DNA of 64,000 nt from Halopseudomonas xiamenensis (GCF_014219065.1 NZ_JACLGO010000020.1:1-64000), one strand, 5' to 3'. Positions 7,762-17,062 are shown, counted from the first letter of the stretch. Numbers and translations: made by a program. The notes: generated by a model from the sequence alone, not told the origin.

Positions 7762-9132
7762 TCAGGCCGGCGGCGGCTGTGCGCTGGCCGCGCTGGGCAG
7801 CAGCACCTCCACGGTCAGCCCCCCACCACTGCGGTTGTACAGGGTCAGGCTGCCCTGGTGCCGCTCGACGATCAGGCGCACGATGGACAGCCCCAAGCCG
7901 CTGCCGAAGTCATCGCGCCGAGCCCGCCAGAACCGCTCGGTGACCCTGGCCAACTGGTGCTCGGGGATACCGGGGCCGCGATCGTGCACGCGGATACGCA
8001 CATGCTGATCCTGCCGCGCCATGTCGATCTCGACCACTGCGGGGGCAGCGGAGTAGCGCAGGGCATTGTCCAGCAGATTGCGCAGGGTGGCGACCAGCAG
8101 CGAGGGCGGTACGGCCACCGTCAGCACTGAAGCGGCCGGTTGGGTCAGGTGGATGCGCCTATCGGCATCCAGGTCGAGGGCGGCCAGTTCTGCCTGCGCC
8201 TGCCTGGCCGCTGCCGCCACCTCGGCCAGCGGCGGCTCGGTTGGCTGCTGGCTGTCCAGGCGGGCGATCAGCAGCAGTTGGTCGAGGGTTTCCTGAAGAT
8301 AGCCGGTGCCCTGTTCCGCCGAGGCCAGGGAGCTGTTCAGCAACGCCTGTCTGCCACCCTTGGCGAGTGCCAGCCGGGCCACCTGCAGATGCGTGCGCAC
8401 CGCGGTCAGCGGGGTGCGCAGCTCATGGGCAGCATCGTCGGTGAACTGCCGTTCGCGCAGGATGGCGTCCGCCACCCGTTGCAACAGGTCGTGGATGGTG
8501 TCGATCAGCGGGCGCAGGTCCGGTGGCGCGCTGATCGCCGGCAGCGGTGACAGGTCGTCGGGGTCACGCCTGGCCAGCAGGCTGCGCAGGCGGTCGAAGG
8601 GCTGCAGGCCCTTGCCGATGGCCTGCCAGGACAGTATCAGGCTGCCCACCAGAGCGATGGCGAAGGGCAGTGCGAAGGACAGCGCCAGACCTTGCAACAG
8701 GCTGTCGCGTACGTTCTTGCGGTCCGCCACGGCGATGCGCAGGTCACCCCGCTCCAGCACATAGACACGCCACAGGTTGCCGTTGCGCCGATAGGTGCCG
8801 AAGCCGGGCTGGGTATCGCTCATGTCCGGCCCGCCCTGGGTGCGTACCAGGGGCCTGTGCGTGGATATTTGCCCACGCATGATGCTGACCTCGCAGGCCA
8901 GGCCGTCGAGGGTGGCGATGTCGATCTGCGGCTGGTCCGCGTCGATATGCAGCATATCCACCGGCATCTGCTCGATCAGGCCGGCGACCATGCGCGCCGA
9001 GGCCTGCAGGCGGTTGTCCAGCACCGACTGCAACTCCCGGCGCATATCCAGGAACAGCCAGCCGGCCACCAGGCTCCACAACAGGCTGAGGGAGATGCCG
9101 ATGGCCAGCAGCAGTCGCAGTCGCAGCGTCAT
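7762..9132 (-). CDS. QseC/PmrB-type sensor histidine kinase
   Basis: A 456-residue inner-membrane kinase: a TM segment at about 5-28, a periplasmic sensor part of about 120 residues resembling the QseC-type N-terminal domain, a second TM at about 147-170, a HAMP-like linker, the H-box DDAAHELRTPL (His236), an N-box (LRNLLDNALRY) and G-boxes (DRGPGIP, GSGLGLSIV). The ATG at 9132 overlaps the regulator stop by 4 nt, so the two are translationally coupled. It lies downstream of tsdBA in the same direction, so its signal may relate to thiosulfate or tetrathionate metabolism (inference). Confidence 0.85.
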   Translation of the reverse strand: MTLRLRLLLAIGISLSLLWSLVAGWLFLDMRRELQSVLDNRLQASARMVAGLIEQMPVDMLHIDADQPQIDIATLDGLACEVSIMRGQISTHRPLVRTQGGPDMSDTQPGFGTYRRNGNLWRVYVLERGDLRIAVADRKNVRDSLLQGLALSFALPFAIALVGSLILSWQAIGKGLQPFDRLRSLLARRDPDDLSPLPAISAPPDLRPLIDTIHDLLQRVADAILRERQFTDDAAHELRTPLTAVRTHLQVARLALAKGGRQALLNSSLASAEQGTGYLQETLDQLLLIARLDSQQPTEPPLAEVAAAARQAQAELAALDLDADRRIHLTQPAASVLTVAVPPSLLVATLRNLLDNALRYSAAPAVVEIDMARQDQHVRIRVHDRGPGIPEHQLARVTERFWRARRDDFGSGLGLSIVRLIVERHQGSLTLYNRSGGGLTVEVLLPSAASAQPPPA

Positions 9133-9800
9133 GCCGGGCGCTCCGCCGGACCCAGTCGGTAGCCCTGGCCGCGTACGGTTTCGATGATGGCCTGGCCCAG
9201 CTTGCGGCGCAGGTGATGGATATGCACGCTCAGGGCGTTGCTCTCGACGTTGGTGTCCAGCCCGTAGAGACTGTCCTCGAGCTGGGCATTGCTGAGAATC
9301 TGCCGGGGGTATTGGCAGAACACCTGCAGCAGGGCCAGTTCGCGGCGTGACAGCTGCACCGGCTGGCCCGCACACCAGACCTGGCCCTGCTCCGGCAGGA
9401 TGCGCACGTCGCGCCAGACCATCTCCCGGACCGCGCGTCCACCGGCACGGCGCAACAGCGCCTGCAGCCGCGCGCACAGCTCGTCCAGGTCGAAGGGCTT
9501 GGTCAGGTAGTCGTCGGCACCGTCCTGCAGGCCCTGGATGCGGTGGGCCACGGCATCGCGGGCGGTGAGCACCAGGATCGGCAGGTCGCGCCCGGCGGCG
9601 CGCCAGCGGCGCAGCAGGGCCAGGCCATCCTCGTCGGGCAGGCCCAGGTCGAGGATCGCCAGGTCCACATGGCTGGAACGCAGCACGCCATCGGCGGAGC
9701 CGGCGCTATGCACCGTGGTTACCGAGTAGCCATGCAATTGCAGACCGGCGCAGATGCCGCTGGCCACCAGCGCGTTGTCCTCGATCAGCAGTACATGCAT
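9129..9800 (-). CDS. OmpR-family response regulator (QseB/PmrA type)
   Basis: A 223-residue regulator with a receiver domain (acidic pocket ED at 7-8, phosphorylatable Asp51 in LAILDLGLPDEDG, Lys in YLTKPF) and a C-terminal winged helix (LSRRELALLQVF ... VHIHHLRRKLG). The start MHVLLIEDN at 9800 was chosen from the receiver fold. It sits 75 nt after tsdA. QseB/PmrA-type regulators bind CTTAA-type direct repeats, and exactly such a repeat lies upstream of tsdB at 11712-11728. Confidence 0.87.
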   Translation of the reverse strand: MHVLLIEDNALVASGICAGLQLHGYSVTTVHSAGSADGVLRSSHVDLAILDLGLPDEDGLALLRRWRAAGRDLPILVLTARDAVAHRIQGLQDGADDYLTKPFDLDELCARLQALLRRAGGRAVREMVWRDVRILPEQGQVWCAGQPVQLSRRELALLQVFCQYPRQILSNAQLEDSLYGLDTNVESNALSVHIHHLRRKLGQAIIETVRGQGYRLGPAERPA

Positions 9801-9875
9801 GGTCGTCACCTTGCTCCGTGGCTGGAAAGCGCCTGGCATTCTACCCTTGCCAGCCGCTGTGAGCCCGGATCGCCG

Positions 9876-10916
9876 TCAGTCGAACGAGCGCGAGCGCAGC
9901 GCCTCCGGCTTGAGAAAATCCTTCTCGCCGACATTGTCGTGGTCACCCAGCCGCCGTCCCTGCACCTCGAGACCGTACAGGCTGTGCTTGTGGAAGGTGT
10001 CGCCATAGCGTTCACGGGTTTGCTCGACATCGCCGGTGTACCTCGGGTCCTGCGGGCGTTCCTGGGCATCGACATAGTAGGCCACATCCCAGGCCTGCTG
10101 GTCGCTGAGGGTATTGGGCTGGCCGAGCGGCATGTTGTGCTTGACGAAGGAGGCCAGGGTGAACACACGGCTGATACCGGCGCCCCAGTTGTACGAGCCG
10201 TCGCCCCACAGCGGCGGGAACACCGTCTCGCCGCGGGTGGCCAGGCCCGCGCCATCGTTGCCGTGGCAGACCGCACACTGGTTCTGGTAGACCTGCTCGC
10301 CACGCTGATAGTCCGGCTGCTCGGCGGCATAGGCCAGCCGCGGGTAGCCGCGCCCGTACAGCTTGGCATCGGGGTACATGGGCACACCCCGGGCCAGCCA
10401 CTGGATATAGTTGGACAGGGCCAGCATCTCGTCGCTGCCGTAGGCGGGCGGCTGGCCGTTCATCGAATAGGAGAAGCAGCCGGCGATGCGCTCCTCGAGG
10501 TTGTTGACGTGGTCGTTCTTCGGCCGGTAATCCGGCAGGGTGACCGCGGCCGGCCACACCGGCCCGGAGAACGGCACGCGGCCGGCACCCAGGTGGCAGC
10601 TGTCGCAGTTCAGCTCGTTGTACACGTACTTGCCGCGGTACTGCTGGGTGTTGGTAAAGATATCGTGACCGCGCCGGATGACCCTTTTCAGTTCCGGGTG
10701 CAGTGACGAAGCCTCCAGATCCTCCAGCGTTGGTGGAATGTGTACCAGTTCGCCGGCGATCGGTGCCGGAGCGCCGGGTGCCATGCTGGCGAGGATACGG
10801 GCCGATTCCTCGGACAGCTCGGCCTGGGCCAGTGATACCTGGCCGGCCAGCAGCGAGGCCAGTACCGCCAGCAGCGCATGCCGCAGGCGGGGTGCGGGTA
10901 GACGGAAATCAAGCAT
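9876..10916 (-). CDS. tsdA: thiosulfate dehydrogenase TsdA (tetrathionate-forming, diheme)
   Basis: A 346-residue periplasmic diheme cytochrome c with a signal peptide (about 1-30). Heme sites are CDSCH (104-108) and CAVCH (214-218). The TsdA landmarks are present: LEERIAGCFSYSMNG, where Cys147 corresponds to the unusual cysteine axial ligand of the active-site heme, and FVKHNMP, where Lys259 and Met262 fit the redox-switch ligands of heme 2. It catalyses 2 thiosulfate to tetrathionate plus two electrons. It follows tsdB by 9 nt. Confidence 0.85.
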   Translation of the reverse strand: MLDFRLPAPRLRHALLAVLASLLAGQVSLAQAELSEESARILASMAPGAPAPIAGELVHIPPTLEDLEASSLHPELKRVIRRGHDIFTNTQQYRGKYVYNELNCDSCHLGAGRVPFSGPVWPAAVTLPDYRPKNDHVNNLEERIAGCFSYSMNGQPPAYGSDEMLALSNYIQWLARGVPMYPDAKLYGRGYPRLAYAAEQPDYQRGEQVYQNQCAVCHGNDGAGLATRGETVFPPLWGDGSYNWGAGISRVFTLASFVKHNMPLGQPNTLSDQQAWDVAYYVDAQERPQDPRYTGDVEQTRERYGDTFHKHSLYGLEVQGRRLGDHDNVGEKDFLKPEALRSRSFD

Positions 10917-10925
10917 GCGGACCTC

Positions 10926-11591
10926 CTATTCCGGTTTCTGTTCGGTAGCGCCCGGCTGGGTCGACAGCCAGGCGGCAACGGCCTGGATATCGTCTGCACT
11001 CATGCGTGCAGCGACCGTGGCCATCAGCTGTTGCGGATCGTTCTGGCGGCTACCCTTCTGCCAGTTCAGCAACTGGTCGCGGATATAGGCCGGGTGCTGG
11101 CCGGCGATCGCCGGAAACACCGCGCCGGCGCCCAGGTTGTCCGGGCCATGGCAGCTGGAGCAGGGCACCAGGTAATTGTCCCAGTCGCCTTCGGTAGCGA
11201 GCTGTCGGCCACGCTCCAGCAACGCGGGTGCATGGGCTTCAGCCGATGGCAGGCTGGGTGCCGGGAGACTGGCGAACCAGGCAGCCACATGGGGGATCTG
11301 CTCATCGCTGAGCATCTGCGCGAATGCCTGCATGGTCGGGCTGCTGCGCTGGCCCGACTTGAAGTCGCGGATCTGCTTGGCCAGGTAGCTGGCATCCAGG
11401 CCGGCAAGGCGTGGCCAGGACTCGGCGCCGGGAATGTTCATGCCGCTGCCGTCGGCCTGGTGGCAGCTGGCGCATATCGCCGCTGCTGCCTGGCCCTGTG
11501 CGGGATCGCCGATCGGTTCGGCGGACAGGCCGATACTGCAGGCCAACAGGCAGGCGCCCAGCGCTGCCAGCCCGGTGTGTCGTTTACTCAT
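10926..11591 (-). CDS. tsdB: TsdB, cytochrome c4-like diheme electron acceptor
   Basis: A 221-residue exported protein with two tandem cytochrome c domains, CASCH (40-44) and CSSCH (144-148), in the c4 arrangement with matching SGMNIPGAESWPRLAG and LGAGAVFPAIAGQHP segments. In TsdBA pairs it takes electrons from TsdA and feeds terminal oxidases. The start MSKRHTG at 11591 gives a proper signal peptide; the longer in-frame ORF upstream lacks one. Confidence 0.82.
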   Translation of the reverse strand: MSKRHTGLAALGACLLACSIGLSAEPIGDPAQGQAAAAICASCHQADGSGMNIPGAESWPRLAGLDASYLAKQIRDFKSGQRSSPTMQAFAQMLSDEQIPHVAAWFASLPAPSLPSAEAHAPALLERGRQLATEGDWDNYLVPCSSCHGPDNLGAGAVFPAIAGQHPAYIRDQLLNWQKGSRQNDPQQLMATVAARMSADDIQAVAAWLSTQPGATEQKPE

Positions 11592-11711
11592 GCAACAGAC
11601 TCCTGAAGCGCTGCCGGGACCGCGGGCTTGGTCGGGGCCGCACTGAAGAGAAGAGGGGATGTAGAGCGATATGGCGGGATATCGCAATCCGCCATGATCT
11701 GTCCGGCAAGA

Positions 11712-11728
11712 TTAAGGGAGCATTAAGA
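11712..11728 (-). promoter_or_regulatory. CTTAAT-N5-CTTAAT direct repeat, probable QseB/PmrA-type box
   Basis: The minus strand reads CTTAATGCTCCCTTAAT, a perfect hexamer direct repeat with 11-bp periodicity. This is the canonical layout of PmrA/QseB-family boxes. It lies about 120 bp ahead of the tsdB start, and the tsdBA-RR-HK operon encodes a regulator of that family. No strong -10 was found. Confidence 0.6.
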
Positions 11729-11760
11729 AAGGATGCGATAGATGATGCAGGTCGCATTAC

Positions 11761-11841
11761 CGGGTTGTCGCGCACCCGCGCGACGACAGCGCTTGCACTG
11801 CACCCACACCGCCGGCGTAGCGCCGGCGCGCTACACCCCGA
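11761..11841. repeat. two-hairpin repeat element (family C), copy 1
   Basis: Two dyads in one element: GTTGTCGCGC-ACCC-GCGCGACGAC (about 11765-11788) and GTAGCGC-CGG-CGCGCTAC (11818-11836), ending CACCCC. An inverted relative with the same two dyads in the same relative order lies at 44017-44122. It occupies the gap between tsdB and the convergent-side MFS gene and has no coding potential. Confidence 0.65.
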
Positions 11842-11855
11842 ACACGACTGGGCGG

Positions 11856-13073
11856 CTAGGTACCCTCTGCCAGACCGGTAGCGCCATTGCTCTGCACCCG
11901 GCTCAGCCAGGCCAGCAACAGCAGCACCGCGGCCACCACCGGCAGCATCAGCCAGTTGATGGTGTTCCAGCCGGAACTGGTCAGCAGCCCGCCCGAGCCG
12001 AAGGAGGCCAGGGCGACGGTGCCGAATACCAGGAAGTCGTTCAGCGACTGGGTCTTGGAGCGTTCCGCCGGCGCATAGGCATCGGTGAGCAGGGCGGTGG
12101 CGCCGATGAAGCCGAAGTTCCAGCCGACCCCGAGCAGGATCAGCGAACCCCAGAAGTGCGTCAGTTGCTGGCCGGCCACAGCGACCAGCCCGGAGACCGC
12201 GATCAGCACCAGGCCCAGCCCGGTGATGCGGATCTTACCGAAGCGGGCGATCAGCCGACCGGTAACGAAGCTCGGGCCGAACATCGCCAGGATATGCCAC
12301 TGGATACCCAGTGCGGCTTCGCCGGCATGGAAGCCGTGGCCGACCATGGCCATGGGTGCGGCAGTCATGATGAAGGCCATCAGGCCGTAGGACACCACCC
12401 CGGCGGCCGCGGCGACGATGAACTGCGGGGTGCGGGCGATGCTCCACAGGTCGCGTCCGGTATCGTCGGCAACTGCTGCCTGGCGCGGCGGATTGCGCAG
12501 CATCAGGAACAGTGGCAATGCCAGCAGGGCCAGGGCCGCCTGGCCGAGGAAACTGCCGGCAAAGGGCGCGCTGGTGAAGGCATCGCGGGTCCAGATCACC
12601 ACCTGGGGACCGATGATGGCGGCGACCAGCCCGCCGATCATGATCCGCGATATCGCCTGGGCGCGGTGGCTGGGGGCGGCGGTGTCGCTGGCGGTGAAGC
12701 GGTAGCTCTGCACGCAGGCGGCATAGAACCCGGCCACCGCAGTACCGGTGCAGAACAGCGCGAAATTGCCCTGGAAGATACCCAATGCCGCCACCAGCCC
12801 GGCCAGGCAACCGAGCAGCGCGCCCAGGGTATAGGCGGCGCGGTGGCCGAGGCGGCGGATCAGCATGCCGGCGGGGATGGTCGACAGCGCCAGGCCGAGG
12901 TTGAACAGGCTGACCGGCAGGGTGGCCAGCTCCGGAGCCTTGGACAGCTGCTGGCCGACCAGCCCGCCGAGGGAGATGATGATCGGTGGCGAGGCTCCGC
13001 CAAGGGCCTGGGCCGCCATCAATACGGGCGTGTTGCGTCTTTCCATCGTGGTCGTGGGTTGCGTGTCAGTCAT
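11856..13073 (-). CDS. MFS transporter, 12 TM
   Basis: A 405-residue major facilitator protein with about twelve hydrophobic segments and the MFS loop 2-3 pattern GMLIRRLGHRAAYTLG. The second half has the internal-repeat counterpart TGRLIARFGKIRITG. The substrate cannot be read from sequence. It is divergent from the phu haem operon with an AT-rich spacer of about 170 bp. The start at 13073 has no obviously better alternative. It could be a drug or metabolite exporter. Confidence 0.75.
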   Translation of the reverse strand: MTDTQPTTTMERRNTPVLMAAQALGGASPPIIISLGGLVGQQLSKAPELATLPVSLFNLGLALSTIPAGMLIRRLGHRAAYTLGALLGCLAGLVAALGIFQGNFALFCTGTAVAGFYAACVQSYRFTASDTAAPSHRAQAISRIMIGGLVAAIIGPQVVIWTRDAFTSAPFAGSFLGQAALALLALPLFLMLRNPPRQAAVADDTGRDLWSIARTPQFIVAAAAGVVSYGLMAFIMTAAPMAMVGHGFHAGEAALGIQWHILAMFGPSFVTGRLIARFGKIRITGLGLVLIAVSGLVAVAGQQLTHFWGSLILLGVGWNFGFIGATALLTDAYAPAERSKTQSLNDFLVFGTVALASFGSGGLLTSSGWNTINWLMLPVVAAVLLLLAWLSRVQSNGATGLAEGT

Positions 13074-13190
13074 GCGGATATCCGGAGTCGGCTATGAGTT
13101 ACATTAGGATATTCTAAATTAGTCCGATATTGAATATGACTGGTCGGATGCCGCCTGGCGGCGAAGCAAGCATGGGCAAGTTGACTTTCA

Positions 13191-13209
13191 AATGCAAATG
13201 GTTCTCAAT
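13191..13209. promoter_or_regulatory. putative Fur box before phuS
   Basis: AATGCAAATGGTTCTCAAT resembles Pseudomonas Fur sites of the form AATGCAAATGATTCTCATT, 35 bp ahead of the phuS ATG. Iron repression fits the haem uptake operon. The match is by eye only. Confidence 0.5.
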
Positions 13210-13244
13210 GTCGGTCTTTCCGGCATTCCAACAGGACCTTCGTC

Positions 13245-14330
13245 ATGAACCTGGCCCCCTGCATTCCACCTCATCAGAACAATCTGTTCAGCGCCTGGCA
13301 GCAACTGCTGCAGCAACAGCCCCGGCTGCGTGCCCGCGAGGCGGCCAGGCAACTGGCAGTGAGTGAAGCCGAGCTGATCGCCAGCCGCCTGGGGCTCAAT
13401 ACCCTGCGCCTGCGCCCTGACTGGCGCGAACTGCTGCCGGCGCTGGAGAGCCTGGGCCGGATCATGGCGCTGACCCGCAACGAATCCTGTGTGCATGAAC
13501 GCAAGGGCATCTACCGCGAAGTGACCCTGGCCGGTAATGGCAGGATGGGCCTGGTGCTGTCGGCGGATATCGATCTGCGGCTGTTCCTGGGCGGCTGGCA
13601 CAGCCTGTTCGCCGTCGAGCAGGAAACCGCCCACGGCATGCAGCGCAGCCTGCAGGTGTTCGACCAGCATGGCGTGGCGGTACACAAGGTATTTCTCACC
13701 GCTGACAGTGACCTGGACGCCTGGGGCCGTCTGCTGGCGCGCTTTGCCGAGCCGACCCAGCTGCCACCGGAGGATCTGCTGCCACTGCCGGCCCGCGCCG
13801 CCGAGCGAGCCGATAGCGCAGTGGATGTCGAGGGGCTACGCCAGGGCTGGGCGCAGCTCAAGGACGTGCATCACTTCCACGCGCTGCTCGGCAGGTACCA
13901 GGTTGGCCGGCAGCAGGCGTTGCGCCTGGCCGGTCGGCAGTGGGCCGAGCCGCTGGACCCACAGGCCTTGCCGCAGATGATGGGCGAGGCGGCGGCGCAG
14001 CAACTGCCGGTGATGCTGTTCGTCGGCAACCGGCACTGCATCCAGATTCATGGTGGCCCGATCCAGACGCTGCGCTGGGCCGGTGACTGGTTCAACGTGC
14101 TGGATGCCGACTTCAACCTGCACCTGGACATGCCGGCGGTGGCGCAGCTGTGGCGCGTACGCAAGCCGAGTGTCGATGGCCTGATCACCAGCTGGGAGGC
14201 ATTCGATGTCGATGGCGAGCTGATCCTGCAGATGTTCGGTCTGCGCAAGCCCGGCCAGCCGGAGCTGGCCGCCTGGCGTGCATTGGCCGAAGGCACCCCG
14301 GCACAGGAGTCCGCCGCCGATGCGTCGTGA
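13245..14330 (+). CDS. phuS: PhuS/HmuS-type cytoplasmic haem-trafficking protein
   Basis: A 361-residue protein made of two similar halves as in PhuS/ShuS/HemS: ESLGRIMALTRNESCVHERKG begins the first core and HHFHALLGRYQVGRQQALRLA the second. The conserved His cluster DVHHFH (about residue 208) matches the haem-ligand histidine of PhuS. It takes haem delivered by the ABC importer and passes it to haem oxygenase. First gene of the operon, with a Fur-like box 35 bp upstream. The stop overlaps the phuT start by 11 nt. Confidence 0.88.
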   Translation: MNLAPCIPPHQNNLFSAWQQLLQQQPRLRAREAARQLAVSEAELIASRLGLNTLRLRPDWRELLPALESLGRIMALTRNESCVHERKGIYREVTLAGNGRMGLVLSADIDLRLFLGGWHSLFAVEQETAHGMQRSLQVFDQHGVAVHKVFLTADSDLDAWGRLLARFAEPTQLPPEDLLPLPARAAERADSAVDVEGLRQGWAQLKDVHHFHALLGRYQVGRQQALRLAGRQWAEPLDPQALPQMMGEAAAQQLPVMLFVGNRHCIQIHGGPIQTLRWAGDWFNVLDADFNLHLDMPAVAQLWRVRKPSVDGLITSWEAFDVDGELILQMFGLRKPGQPELAAWRALAEGTPAQESAADAS

Positions 14331-15201
14331 ATATACCCTTGCCGGCCTGTGTGCCGGCCTGCTGCTGAGTCTGGATGCCCTGGCCGAGCCGTTGCCGCAG
14401 CGCTGGGTCAGCGCCGGTGGTGCGGCCACCGAGTGGGTGGTCGAGCTGGGTGGCGAGCCGCGGCTGGTGGGGGTGGATACCACCAGCCAGCACCCGGCAT
14501 CGCTGCAGGCGCTGCCCAGCGTCGGCTATCAACGCCAGCTGTCCGCCGAGGGCGTGCTGACGCTGACTCCGGACCTGCTGCTGGGCACCGAGGAAATGGG
14601 CCCGCCGCCGGTGCTGGACCAACTGCGCAGCGCCGGGGTACGCATCGAACAGCTGTCCGCCGCCAGCGACTTGGCGGCGCTGGAAGACAACCTGCAGCGC
14701 CTGGGCGCGTTGCTCGGCGAGCCGCAGCGGGCGCAGGCCGCAGTCGATGACTTCCGCCAGCGACTGGATGAGTTGCAACGGCAGATCGCCGCGCTGCCCG
14801 CCGAGGCGCCGGGCGTGCTGCTGCTGATCGGCCAGGGCGGCAGCAATCCATTGGTGGCTGGGCGCGGCACCGTGGCCGAATGGCTGCTGCAGCGCGCCGG
14901 CGCGCGCAACCTGGCGCAGCATGAGGGTTACAAGACGCTGTCCAGCGAAGCCCTGGCGGCGCTGGATGCCGACTGGCTGGTGGTGACCGATCGCCAGCTG
15001 CGCGGCGCCGAGATGCAGCAGGCGCTGCTGGCGCAGAATCCGGCGCTGGCCAGCAGTCGGGTGGTGCGCGAAGGCCATCTGCTGAGCCTCGATCCGACCC
15101 TGCTGACCGGTGGTCTGGGGCCGCGCCTGCCGGCGACCCTGGAGCAGCTGGCGCGGACCTTCTACCCGGACCTGCAACCCCTCAGCGCCGACGCGCGCTG
15201 A
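14320..15201 (+). CDS. phuT: periplasmic haem-binding protein PhuT/HmuT
   Basis: A 293-residue substrate-binding protein of the helical-backbone (BtuF/HmuT) class, with a signal peptide ending near LSLDALA. It begins RWVSAGGAATEWVVELGGEPRLVGVDTTSQHP, typical of HmuT, and contains GYQRQLSAEGVLTLTPDLLLGTEEMGPP. It shuttles haem from the outer-membrane receptor to PhuU/PhuV. Start MRREYT at 14320 overlaps phuS. The stop overlaps the phuU start by 1 nt. Confidence 0.87.
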   Translation: MRREYTLAGLCAGLLLSLDALAEPLPQRWVSAGGAATEWVVELGGEPRLVGVDTTSQHPASLQALPSVGYQRQLSAEGVLTLTPDLLLGTEEMGPPPVLDQLRSAGVRIEQLSAASDLAALEDNLQRLGALLGEPQRAQAAVDDFRQRLDELQRQIAALPAEAPGVLLLIGQGGSNPLVAGRGTVAEWLLQRAGARNLAQHEGYKTLSSEALAALDADWLVVTDRQLRGAEMQQALLAQNPALASSRVVREGHLLSLDPTLLTGGLGPRLPATLEQLARTFYPDLQPLSADAR

Positions 15202-16232
15202 TGATGCCATCGCAGGTAGCGCGCTGGCTGTTCGCGGCGCTGGCGGGATTGTTGCTGCTGTCCATCTGGCTGTCGCTGGCACTGGGTCCGGTCAACCTGC
15301 CGCTGGCCGACACGCTGCATGCGCTGTTCGGCCTCAGCGGGTTGGGCGCACCGGCATCGCCCCAGGCCGAGCTGATCGTCGGCCAGATCCGCCTACCGCG
15401 CACCCTGCTGGGGTTGATGGTCGGCGCGGTGCTGGCGCTCACCGGGGTGGCCATGCAGGGGCTGTTTCGCAACCCGCTGGCCGACCCCGGGCTGATCGGC
15501 GTGGCCAGTGGTGCGGCGCTGGGCGCGGCGCTGGTGATCGTCGGTATGTCGCGCTGGATGACCCTGCCGGCGGCCATTGAGCCCTATGTGCTGTCGGCGG
15601 CGGCCTTCGCTGGCGGGCTGCTGGTTACCGGGCTGGTCTACCGGCTCGGCCGGCGCGACGGCCAGACCCAGGTGGCGACCATGCTGCTGGCCGGGGTGGC
15701 GCTGACCGCGCTGGCTGGCGCGGTGATCGGTCTGATGACCTACCTGGCCGATGACGCCACCCTGCGTGCGCTGACCTTCTGGAACCTCGGCAGCCTGAAT
15801 GGCGCCAGCTATGCGCGGCTGTGGCCGTTGCTGCTGGTGGCGCTGGGCGTGGCACTGTGGTTGCCGCGCCGCGCAGATGTGCTCAATGCCCTGCTGCTGG
15901 GCGAGTCCGAGGCGCGGCACCTGGGCTTCGATATCGAACAGGTCAAGCGCGAGCTGATCCTGTGTACCGCCCTGGGCGTTGGTGCGGCGGTGGCCGCGGC
16001 CGGGCTGATCGGCTTCGTCGGGTTGGTGGTACCGCACCTGATGCGCCTGCTGGTCGGCCCCGATCATCGCCTGTTGCTGCCGGCCTCGGCCCTGGCCGGG
16101 GGCGCCCTGCTGCTGTTCGCCGACCTGGCGGCCCGGCTGCTGGTGGCACCGGCGGAAATGCCGATCGGCATCGTCACCGCGTTGATCGGCGCGCCGTTCT
16201 TTCTCTACCTGCTGATACGGAGCCGCCACTGA
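15201..16232 (+). CDS. phuU: haem ABC transporter permease PhuU/HmuU (FecCD family)
   Basis: A 343-residue, roughly ten-TM FecCD-type permease. Recognisable segments are [13 protein letters not shown], the family hallmark [46 protein letters not shown] and the cytoplasmic coupling region [23 protein letters not shown]. It forms the inner-membrane channel with PhuV. ATGA-type overlaps occur on both sides. Confidence 0.92.
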   Translation: MMPSQVARWLFAALAGLLLLSIWLSLALGPVNLPLADTLHALFGLSGLGAPASPQAELIVGQIRLPRTLLGLMVGAVLALTGVAMQGLFRNPLADPGLIGVASGAALGAALVIVGMSRWMTLPAAIEPYVLSAAAFAGGLLVTGLVYRLGRRDGQTQVATMLLAGVALTALAGAVIGLMTYLADDATLRALTFWNLGSLNGASYARLWPLLLVALGVALWLPRRADVLNALLLGESEARHLGFDIEQVKRELILCTALGVGAAVAAAGLIGFVGLVVPHLMRLLVGPDHRLLLPASALAGGALLLFADLAARLLVAPAEMPIGIVTALIGAPFFLYLLIRSRH

Positions 16233-16999
16233 TGATGCAGGCCGATGGACTGGGCGTGAGCCGCGGTGGGCGCAGCGTGCTGCGCGGAGTGAGTCTGGGG
16301 CTGCGGCCGGGCCAGGTACTGGGTGTGCTCGGCCCCAATGGCGCCGGCAAGAGCAGCCTGCTGGGCCTGCTCAGCGGCGAGCTGCGCGCCGATGCCGGCA
16401 GCGTGCTGCTGGATGGCCAGCTACTGCAGGATTGGCCGGGCCGCCAGCGTGCGCAGCGGCTGGCGGTGCTGCCGCAGACCTCCAGCCTCGGCTTCGGCTT
16501 CCAGGTCAAGCAGGTGGTGCGCATGGGCCGCATGCCCCACGACACCGGCCTGGCGCTGGACCAGCAGATCGTCGAGCAGGTGCTGGAGGCGGTGGATGCC
16601 AGCCACCTGGCCGGGCGCAACTACCTGCAGCTGTCCGGTGGCGAACGCCAGCGCGTGCACCTGGCGCGGGTGCTGGCGCAACTCTGGCCGGGTGCTGATG
16701 GCCAGGTGCTGCTGCTTGACGAACCGACCTCGATGCTCGACCCGCTGCACCAGCTCAGCGTGCTGGATGCCGTGCGCCGCTTCGCCGACCACGGCGCCAG
16801 CGTCCTGGTCATCCTGCACGACCTGAATCTGGCCGCGCGCTACTGCGACCAGCTGTTGCTGCTCGGCGACGGCGGCGTACAGGCCAGCGGCAGCCCCGAA
16901 CAGGTCCTGCAACCGGCCGCACTGCAGCGAGTGTTCGGCATCGACGTGCTGGTGCAACGCCACCCGGAACGGGGTCATCCGCTGATCATTGCACGCTGA
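16232..16999 (+). CDS. phuV: haem ABC transporter ATPase PhuV/HmuV
   Basis: A 255-residue ABC ATPase: Walker [11 protein letters not shown]-loop LPQTSSLGF, signature LSGGERQRV, Walker [13 protein letters not shown] and switch His in [10 protein letters not shown]. Two ATGs are adjacent (16232 and 16235); the first overlaps the phuU stop. Last gene of the operon. A phuR-type receptor gene and phuW are not in the window. Confidence 0.92.
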   Translation: MMQADGLGVSRGGRSVLRGVSLGLRPGQVLGVLGPNGAGKSSLLGLLSGELRADAGSVLLDGQLLQDWPGRQRAQRLAVLPQTSSLGFGFQVKQVVRMGRMPHDTGLALDQQIVEQVLEAVDASHLAGRNYLQLSGGERQRVHLARVLAQLWPGADGQVLLLDEPTSMLDPLHQLSVLDAVRRFADHGASVLVILHDLNLAARYCDQLLLLGDGGVQASGSPEQVLQPAALQRVFGIDVLVQRHPERGHPLIIAR

Positions 17000-17062
17000 A
17001 GGCCTGATACTGCTCACTTAACGCCGTCAATCTTCCCAAACTCCGTCATCTTTCCCAACCCC

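Noticed and set aside
13095-13140. AT-rich palindrome-like sequence between the MFS and phuS genes as a defined operator
   Set aside because: TATTCTAAATTAG and neighbours suggest a promoter or regulator site, but no consensus could be matched with confidence.
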